From Symploca sp. SIO1C2 (GTDB lineage Bacteria; Cyanobacteriota; Cyanobacteriia; Cyanobacteriales; Coleofasciculaceae), in contig JAAHFP010000032.1 in the NCBI GenBank assembly GCA_010672925.1, forward strand, positions 1 to 64,000: DNA of 64,000 nucleotides, given 5' to 3'. This document shows positions 58,402 to 64,000 of the stretch, in pieces. The notes beneath the pieces were generated by a model. The model was given only the letters and a program-made list of their open reading frames with translations. It searched no databases and was not told where the DNA came from. Made by a program: the position numbers and the translations under genes. The stretch's first letter is position 1; the number at the start of each line of letters is the position of its first letter.

Positions 58402-59451
58402 CTATTGCTGATTGAGAGCCTTCAAATGAACCAACATGTGATCGCAAACGGCTTCAGCAGCACTCAAGCGACGCAAGACCCCTAAGACAAGAGAAGGCAT
58501 CGCTTGGGGAAATTCTCGAATTAGCGGGAGAACAATGTGGTTGAGCCATCCTTGACCGTGTTCAATATCAGCCATAGTATGCTCCTTAAGGTATATTAGT
58601 CCCTCATCAGGAACGCCTACCCGCTGGCATCCTTCCAATTGCCGTTCAACTCGTCCTGGTGATGCCGTCTCAGTAGCAAACATCATACCAATTGCCTGCA
58701 ACAGCTTTTGCCTGTTGAAAACTCCGTCAAAGAAAGTATTCACTAGCTTCAACTCTTCCAGACAGAAGGTTTCTATCTGGTGGAGATAGGCATTCCCTGT
58801 AATCCCCAAAAAGTTGTTCATCTGAAGACGGAGATTCCGATGCACTCCGAGTTCATTTCCCCTGCCCATCTCCTCCCAAAAATTGCTTGCAAACTCTATC
58901 TTCATGGAGCCGTAAACACCGACCATCATCAACGAAAGGATATCTACAAAAAAAATATCGACAGGAGTTTCTTGGTAGAAGAATTCCTTGAACTGATCGT
59001 AAGTAGCTTCGTCGCGCAGGAAGTCAAAAAATGGATGGGTGACGTTGCAGGGATGGGTGCCGATGTACTCTAGGCTCCATTTAGGAAACTCTTCCAATGA
59101 TGGTAGTTGGGAGAGAATCTGGTTGTGTTTTTTGAGTTCTTGCTGCTCCCAATTTTGCTCGATTATCGAGCGAACTTTGACAATAAATGGGTGCTGAATG
59201 TTGAGGGCTTCATGTTCCCAAGGTCGAGCAAAGTTTCCGAGGTATAGAGTATAGAGGATTTGATGAAGGGTTTCCTCAGCTTCTCTACTCCCCTCAAGGA
59301 AGCCTTGGATTAAAAGAATCTCGATCTCTATCAAAATTTTTTCTTGATGAGCTTCATTGAGAATTTCATCAATTGCCTTCGAGTAAAGAACTTTCTTGAA
59401 GAGAGAAACGAGCTGATTATTATCTGTTTTGATGAGAGTGGCAGTCTTCAT
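58402..59451 (-). CDS. Haem-oxygenase-like diiron oxidase (HDO family)
   Basis: 349 aa from ATG 59451; a GTG at 59478 is possible. Helical. The six expected iron ligands are visible in order: FFYQE (E161), FWEEMGRGNELGVHR (E193/E194, H204), MFATETASPGR (E261), KEHTMADIEHGQGW (H291, D295, H298). This is the spacing of haem-oxygenase-like diiron oxidases (UndA, SznF, BesC, CADD types), which cleave C-C or C-N bonds or hydroxylate amines using dioxygen. An N-terminal extension of about 100 residues is unusual for the minimal family. First gene of the leftward cluster. Confidence 0.75.
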   Translation of the reverse strand: MKTATLIKTDNNQLVSLFKKVLYSKAIDEILNEAHQEKILIEIEILLIQGFLEGSREAEETLHQILYTLYLGNFARPWEHEALNIQHPFIVKVRSIIEQNWEQQELKKHNQILSQLPSLEEFPKWSLEYIGTHPCNVTHPFFDFLRDEATYDQFKEFFYQETPVDIFFVDILSLMMVGVYGSMKIEFASNFWEEMGRGNELGVHRNLRLQMNNFLGITGNAYLHQIETFCLEELKLVNTFFDGVFNRQKLLQAIGMMFATETASPGRVERQLEGCQRVGVPDEGLIYLKEHTMADIEHGQGWLNHIVLPLIREFPQAMPSLVLGVLRRLSAAEAVCDHMLVHLKALNQQ

Positions 59452-59686
59452 GGGGAACGGTGAGATATGCAGGAGCACAATATCACCCTTGTGTAAACAA
59501 TGTCAATTAAGAGTTTGAAACATTTACTATTCTCTCATTTTAGCTGTGTCGCACCACGCCAATAGTGCCTAAACTCCCTTTTTTGACCTTTATTTTTGTT
59601 TAAGTCCCGTTAACAACCCCTCGGAGGTAAAATACTTCTGCCCCAATTATTGAACATAGCAAAGTAATCTTAAAAAAACATTAATT

Positions 59687-60769
59687 ATGGGAGAACATAA
59701 ACGTATTGGGATTCTCACCAGTGGTGGAGACTGTGCTGGGTTAAACGCTGTAATTCGAGCTGTAACTCACCGCGCTGTAGGTAGTTACAACTGGGAAGTA
59801 TTAGGAATTTTGAAAGCTACTTATGGTTTGATGCACCGCCCTCCTCAAGCAATGACACTTGACAGAGAAAAAGTTGTTCGTGCTTTAACTAATGCTGGCA
59901 CAATGCTGGGAACCACCAACAAGGGAGACCCCTTTGCTTTTCCTCTGCCAGATGGTACGCTACGCGATCGCTCCGAAGAAATTATTGCTGGTTACCATGA
60001 GCTAGGACTCGATGCCCTAATTGGCATTGGGGGAGATGGCTCCCTAGCGATTCTCCGGAAACTGGCTCAACAAGGGGGCATTAACTTAGTGGGTATTCCC
60101 AAAACTATTGATAACGATGTAGGGATTACAGAGCACTCCATTGGGTTTGATACAGCAGTTAACATCGCTACCGAAGCCCTAGATCGTTTGCACTTTACTG
60201 CTGCTAGCCATGACCGGGTGATGATTTTGGAGGTGATGGGAAGGGATGCTGGTCATATCGCCATTAGCGCTGGCATTGCTGGAGGAGCAGACATTATTCT
60301 GATTCCAGAAATTAGCTATAGCATCGATAATGTCTGTCACAAAATTAAAACACTTCAAGACCAGGGTCAGCACTTTTGTATACTAGTTGTCTCAGAGGCA
60401 GTTTGTACGGAAGCAGGAGACAAAGTCGAATGTTTGGTCAGCTTTGGTGAGCGACGGTATGGCGGTATTGGTCATTATCTGGCGGAAAGTATTTCCGCAG
60501 CTAGTGGCGCGGAAACGCGAGTCACGGTTTTAGGACATACCCAACGTGGGGGCACACCATCTCCCCTTGACAGGTTAATTGCCTCAGCTTTTGGGGTCGC
60601 TGCTGTTGATTTAATTGCCAACGAAGAATACGACCGGATGGTAACTTGGCAAAACCGTCAGGTTCTGAGTGTGCCGATTGCTGAGGCAATTAGTCAATAT
60701 CAAGCAGTAGACCCAAAAGGTACTTTGGTTAAAACTGCTAGAGGATTAGGTATTTGCCTGGGAGATTAA
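59687..60769 (+). CDS. pfkA: ATP-dependent 6-phosphofructokinase
   Basis: 360 aa, ATG. GILTSGGDCAGLNAVIRAV, GTTNKGDPFAF, LIGIGGDGSLAI, GIPKTIDNDVGITEHSIGFDTAV, LEVMGRDAGHIAI and LGHTQRGGTPSPLDR are the complete PfkA nucleotide, substrate and catalytic motifs. GGDG(S) at the phosphate site is consistent with ATP- or PPi-type members; in the family, residues after GGDG decide. It catalyses fructose-6-P phosphorylation in glycolysis. Monocistronic; 230 bp upstream holds no other gene. Confidence 0.95.
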   Translation: MGEHKRIGILTSGGDCAGLNAVIRAVTHRAVGSYNWEVLGILKATYGLMHRPPQAMTLDREKVVRALTNAGTMLGTTNKGDPFAFPLPDGTLRDRSEEIIAGYHELGLDALIGIGGDGSLAILRKLAQQGGINLVGIPKTIDNDVGITEHSIGFDTAVNIATEALDRLHFTAASHDRVMILEVMGRDAGHIAISAGIAGGADIILIPEISYSIDNVCHKIKTLQDQGQHFCILVVSEAVCTEAGDKVECLVSFGERRYGGIGHYLAESISAASGAETRVTVLGHTQRGGTPSPLDRLIASAFGVAAVDLIANEEYDRMVTWQNRQVLSVPIAEAISQYQAVDPKGTLVKTARGLGICLGD

Positions 60770-60785
60770 GTCGTAATTTTCGGGC

Positions 60786-60935
60786 TTGAATAGGTGGTAG
60801 GTGATAGGTGGCAGGTGGTAGGTAAGGTATGAGGTATTAGGCAATGGTGACAAGTTAAAGGGTCGCACATTTCGTTGGGTTTCGCTATCGCTCAACCCAA
60901 CCTACATTTTTAGGTGTGTCACGCTAGTAGTATTG
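60786..60935. repeat. Repeat cluster: GGTAGGT array, ATGGTGACAAGTTAA end and hairpin
   Basis: A GGTAGGT-type tandem array (60788-60825) is followed by ATGGTGACAAGTTAAAG (60844-60860), which is one end of the element at 62559-62761, and a hairpin GTTGGGTT...AACCCAAC (60874-60901) of the common cyanobacterial type. No second end of the element is present. The 340-bp spacer 60770-61105 has no gene. Confidence 0.75.
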
Positions 60936-61105
60936 TTGATTGCCTATTTCTATTTTGTGGAATAGGAAAGCTTATCCTCAATTATTGGTGCCCTAATTAA
61001 GGAATAAAGGTAATCAAAAATACTGTTATTAACTATAGGTAACAACAGCGAGTTTGGTGGTATAAAAGCTAGCAATCAATGGTCAGACTGAGTTTAAGAA
61101 TTACT

Positions 61106-61372
61106 CTATCTACCACGACGGCGATTATCCTCTCGGGGTCTTGCTTTATTGACTCTGAGCTGGCGTCCCATCCATTCAGCGCCATCTAAACTAGAGATGG
61201 CTGCTTCTTCTTCGGCATCTTCTGCCATTTCAACAAAGGCGAAACCGCGTACTCTGCCTGTTTCACGATCTGTTGGCAATGTGACTCGGCTAACACTGCC
61301 GTAATCAGCAAATACTAGTCTTAAATCGTCTTCAGTCGCTTGGTAAGACAGATTTCCTACGTAAATGGTCAT
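61106..61372 (-). CDS. RRM RNA-binding protein (cyanobacterial Rbp family)
   Basis: 88 aa, ATG at 61372. One RRM: RNP2 IYVGNLSY at the N-terminus and RNP1 GRVRGFAFVEM, with a short Arg-rich tail (PREDNRRRGR) and no Gly-rich domain. This matches cyanobacterial cold-inducible Rbp proteins. It binds single-stranded RNA and probably acts as an RNA chaperone or localiser. A 5' leader regulated by temperature is typical, but no such element was identified here. Confidence 0.93.
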   Translation of the reverse strand: MTIYVGNLSYQATEDDLRLVFADYGSVSRVTLPTDRETGRVRGFAFVEMAEDAEEEAAISSLDGAEWMGRQLRVNKARPREDNRRRGR

Positions 61373-62000
61373 GTGGCTAGATAAGGCTGGACTAATTTGG
61401 ACATCTTCACTACTCTAAATTGAGAAATGATTCCTAAACCTCACGATTTAGGTTTCTGCTTACTGGCTAACGCTGCGTCCGCTGCGCTAACATTTACCGT
61501 CGCATACCATAGTCAAAGAACCATGTACTGTCTTACACGGAGTCCACAGACTTTCGACCCATTAAGAGTCCCGATTCCGCAAGCCCTGCGGTACGGTGTC
61601 GTTACAAGACTGGTATTTGTCGCTTGGATATTTTACCTGTGCAAGCTTTTTTACACAGAACCTCCTATATCCCTTTTTTAAGGTGCACTCACTGATTGCG
61701 CAGTGTTGTCACTTTCAGTAGACATGCATTTTAGCAAATTGTCAACCCTTCCTAGTTCCGGTAGCGTTGCTCCAGGCTAGGAGTGGGTTTTAAGCCCATT
61801 TTTTGAGATGACAATTCAGAGCTACATCAAAAAATATAAACAATAGAGGTTGTTCAAAATGTTTCTGACTAACCAAAAGCAAACTTTCTATTTAAGCAGC
61901 CATTTGGGTAGCTACAAAACTCGAAATTTTACCAAAGCCAGCCCTGAACTCATAACTATGGTCTTATCATAGCTTAATCATGTACTGGTTAGCAGCCGCC
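61373..62000. other. Gene-free spacer upstream of the RRM gene
   Basis: 628 bp without a credible gene. One 84-codon rightward frame (61427-61681) is judged spurious. TGGGTTTTAAGCCCATTTTTT at 61784-61804 has the form of a weak intrinsic terminator reading rightward. The stretch nearest the RRM gene should hold its promoter and leader. Confidence 0.5.
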
Positions 62001-62219
62001 CTAGTCAATCGAAATGGATTGGGGACCACTATTGTTATCATTGCCACTTTCCTTAGAATTAGCGGTGCTGACTGTAGAGCCAGTTTGCTTGTCTAGCCAG
62101 CTTTTGACTGGGTCATCTGAGAGGTTCAGTCGAAACGCTCCAGAAAAAAAACCACCCAAGAAAGCAACTGGCTGCCGAGTTAGTTCTGTCAAAATTGGTG
62201 TTATTTCTTCGAGGAACAT
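62001..62219 (-). CDS. Small conserved cyanobacterial hypothetical protein
   Basis: 72 aa, ATG. LTRQPVAFLGGFFSGAFRLNLSDDPVKSWLDKQTG is a recognisable short conserved block of cyanobacterial small proteins; a Ser/Asn-rich tail follows. The FLGGFFSGAF stretch is amphipathic and may associate with membrane. No function known to me. Co-directional with the LapA-like gene upstream (86-bp gap). Confidence 0.7.
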   Translation of the reverse strand: MFLEEITPILTELTRQPVAFLGGFFSGAFRLNLSDDPVKSWLDKQTGSTVSTANSKESGNDNNSGPQSISID

Positions 62220-62305
62220 CTTTAGTCTGTTCTTGTAAGGCCAATGCTATTATAAATCTGTGTAATAAATTTTGGTTTTAGATACTTCTCTTTTCTAGGA
62301 GAGCC

Positions 62306-62533
62306 TCAGTTCCTTGGTTGCTCAAATAGCTGCCACAAGGGAAGCACCATAGCTCCGCCGATAATACCTAAGGCCACACTAAAGGCTAGTACCAGACCCA
62401 CCGGGAGTTCAATTGATTCGAAGTAGAGGAATCTTAGGGATACCAGCTTAATGTTTTGAATCGATAGCAGGGCGATCGCTCCGAGCCATCCAGCTACAAT
62501 CACGGAAGAGAGTAAGTTAGCGAGGGTTTTCAT
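62306..62533 (-). CDS. LapA-domain (DUF1049-like) small membrane protein
   Basis: 75 aa, ATG. Two TM helices (about 10-27 and 44-63) with SIQNIKLVSLRFLYFESIELPVGLVLAFSVALGIIGG between them, the LapA/DUF1049 pattern (QN...V.L.F......P...l......G...G). The family is linked to lipopolysaccharide assembly in enterobacteria; the cyanobacterial role is unknown. Confidence 0.75.
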   Translation of the reverse strand: MKTLANLLSSVIVAGWLGAIALLSIQNIKLVSLRFLYFESIELPVGLVLAFSVALGIIGGAMVLPLWQLFEQPRN

Positions 62534-62558
62534 TGGTCACTCGTGGTTGGTTATTTGT

Positions 62559-62761
62559 CATTGGTGACAAGTTAAAGAGTCGTGCATTGTGTCAACTCCT
62601 ATATATGGCGTTTGGCTACTAAAAAAAACCCTATATATGGCAATACCCCAAGGGGTCTGACAAATTGTATTCCTCTTCCTCAGCTCCCTCAGCTTCCCCA
62701 GCTTCCTCAGCTTCCTCAGCTCCCTTGACAACGACATTTTTGCCTTAACTTGTCACCAATG
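62559..62761. mobile_element. Non-autonomous element with ATTGGTGACAAGTTAA ends
   Basis: Terminal inverted repeats CATTGGTGACAAGTTAA (62559-62575) and its complement (62745-62761) bound about 200 bp. It has no ORF; the interior carries CCCTATATATGG twice-like blocks, GTATTCCTCTTCC, and CTTCCTCAG/CTCCCTCAG tandem units. Parts recur at 4139-4300 and 60844-60860. It lies between the LapA-like and mutase genes. Confidence 0.7.
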
Positions 62762-62807
62762 GTTATTGGCGGTTAGTTATTTGTTCAACAACCAACCACC
62801 AATTGAG

Positions 62808-64000
62808 TTATACTGCTGCAGGTTCCATCTTGTCGATCATTTGCTCCATAGCTTGAGCAATTTGGTTTTGTTGCTCTAGGGAGCTAGTTTCCATGTAAAC
62901 ACGCATCAGGGGTTCAGTTCCAGAAGGACGCAAAAGGATCCAACTGCCTCCTTCTAAATAGAGTTTGATGCCATCTTTACGACCTACTTCTTTAACCTTA
63001 ATGCCAGCCACTTCTGTGGGAGGATTACTAGTACAAGCTTCTAGAACTGCTGCTTTATGAGCGTCATTCAAGTGCAGATCTAATCGCTGATTAAACAGAG
63101 GTCCATTGGCTTCGGCAATTGCTTCTTCTACCAACTGGGATAAGGGCTTACCTTCATAAGCGATCGCTTCTGCCACTAACATATTTGCTAGGATGCCATC
63201 TTTTTCGGGAATATGTCCGATGATACTCAAGCCGCCGGACTCTTCGCCGCCAATAAGCACTTCGGTTTCCCGCATTTTTGCGCCGATGTACTTAAAGCCT
63301 ACTGCGGTTTCGTAAATTTCCAGACCATGCTTGAGGGCAAAGTTATCCAACAGATGGGTCGTGGCAACAGTACGGACAATTGCCCCACTTTGCCCCTTAT
63401 TCTTGATCAGGTGACGCGCCAGCAACAGTAAGACGGTATTGGGGGTCAGAACATTACCCTGTTCATCTACAATACCAAAACGGTCAGCATCACCATCGGT
63501 AGCTAAACCTAAATCAGCGTTATCTTGTTTGACCGCCTCTACTAGTTCCACCAACTGGTCTTCCTTTGGTTCTGGCATACCGCCACCAAACAAGACATCC
63601 CTGGTAGTGTGGAAGGATTCTGTCTCACACTGGCAATGTTCTAGCACTGTATCCAGATAACCACGGGAAGTTGAGTAAAGGGCATCGTACTTCACCTTTA
63701 GGTGGGCACTACGAATCTTTTCAATATCCAGCAGAGTGTAGATAAACTTTAAATAATCTGGTTTAGGGTCAAAGGTGGAAATCTTGTCGCTATTCTTCCC
63801 GCTGGGGGGTGAATCGTCTGACCCTTCAATGTTGGCAACAATTGTATCAGTAATTTCTGGTGTGGCTGGTCCAGCATAATCGGGAATATATTTGATGCCA
63901 CAATAGGGTGCTGGGTTGTGAGATGCGGTGAACATCAGTGCCCCAGCTGAGTTAAGATAACGGGCATTGTAAGCAATTACTGGTGTTGGACAATCCCGTT
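62808..64000 (-). CDS. Phosphoglucomutase/phosphomannomutase, N-terminus beyond window
   Basis: The frame is open to the right edge, so only the C-terminal portion is seen. ALMFTASHNPAPYCGIKYI contains the phospho-Ser loop, DGDADRFGIVD the Mg loop, GGEESGGLSI the sugar-specificity loop, and LRPSGTEPLMRVYME the phosphate-binding loop; all four signature elements of the alpha-D-phosphohexomutase family are present. An apparent ATG at 63935 lies inside the first motif and is not the start. It interconverts G1P and G6P (or M1P and M6P). Likely for glycogen metabolism. Confidence 0.93.
   Translation of the reverse strand, partial: RDCPTPVIAYNARYLNSAGALMFTASHNPAPYCGIKYIPDYAGPATPEITDTIVANIEGSDDSPPSGKNSDKISTFDPKPDYLKFIYTLLDIEKIRSAHLKVKYDALYSTSRGYLDTVLEHCQCETESFHTTRDVLFGGGMPEPKEDQLVELVEAVKQDNADLGLATDGDADRFGIVDEQGNVLTPNTVLLLLARHLIKNKGQSGAIVRTVATTHLLDNFALKHGLEIYETAVGFKYIGAKMRETEVLIGGEESGGLSIIGHIPEKDGILANMLVAEAIAYEGKPLSQLVEEAIAEANGPLFNQRLDLHLNDAHKAAVLEACTSNPPTEVAGIKVKEVGRKDGIKLYLEGGSWILLRPSGTEPLMRVYMETSSLEQQNQIAQAMEQMIDKMEPAAV

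Noticed and set aside
61427-61681. 84-codon rightward frame near the RRM gene
   Set aside because: No Shine-Dalgarno, odd composition, no conserved pattern; judged repeat-derived non-coding DNA.
1-64000. CRISPR array
   Set aside because: No direct repeats of 28-40 bp with regular unique spacers found; the short arrays are 7-9 bp tandem repeats, and 39402-39480 is only a two-unit duplication.
1-64000. Intact transposase, prophage, rRNA or tRNA genes
   Set aside because: Looked for and not recognised; the insertion-related sequences are non-autonomous elements and remnants only.

Overview
The window is chromosomal DNA of a cyanobacterium, probably a filamentous one. The pointers are numerous GCGATCGC (HIP1) octamers, many 7-9 bp tandem repeats and dispersed hairpin repeats typical of filamentous cyanobacteria, the fbp-tal-zwf-opcA pentose-phosphate cluster with the cyanobacterial activator OpcA, a CRR7-like NDH assembly protein, DUF2854, and a type III-D CRISPR locus. 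No rRNA, tRNA, intact transposase or prophage was recognised.

Layout. 1-7300: accessory and housekeeping genes, including a truncated aspartyl protease, a lipoprotein, a sarcosine-oxidase-like flavoprotein coupled to an esterase, CRR7-like, DUF2854, a secreted chorismate mutase and an orphan C5-cytosine methyltransferase. 7302-12853: a leftward lipid-tailoring operon (membrane desaturase, ACP, ferritin-like diiron oxidase, AcpS-type PPTase, hotdog thioesterase, fatty acyl-AMP ligase, patatin-like hydrolase) that resembles a stand-alone JamABC-type fatty-acid module. 12854-19762: repeat-rich spacer, GST, an RND efflux pair and DoxX. 19763-28600: small defence or conflict genes (PD-(D/E)XK-like protein, HNH nuclease pair, RelE-type toxin-antitoxin between 147 bp direct repeats, two AAA_35 ATPases). 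28600-39000: recG, VapBC, a pentapeptide-repeat/DUF/Rab-like GTPase operon, a response-regulator adenylate cyclase and an SPFH protein. 39706-47994: an eight-gene type III-D effector operon without adaptation genes, Cas6 or an array. 48156-53852: opcA, zwf, tal and fbp, all leftward. 54132-59451: a second biosynthetic-looking island (haem-oxygenase-like diiron oxidase, atypical SDR, VOC dioxygenase-like protein, TDO-superfamily haem protein, nucleotidyltransferase, and a divergent 2-hydroxyacid dehydrogenase lacking the usual catalytic residues). 59687-64000: pfkA, an RRM RNA-binding protein, two small membrane-associated proteins and a phosphoglucomutase cut by the window edge.

How genes work together. 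In the first island, FAAL would load a fatty acid onto the ACP (activated by the local PPTase), two unrelated iron oxidases would modify the chain, and a thioesterase would release it. In the second, a haem hydroxylase next to a metal-binding VOC protein recalls the tyrosine to DOPA to ring-cleavage start of alkylproline pathways, a hypothesis only. The OPP cluster with pfkA and the mutase covers central sugar-phosphate metabolism. All functional calls come from motif reading of translated sequence; no database search was run.
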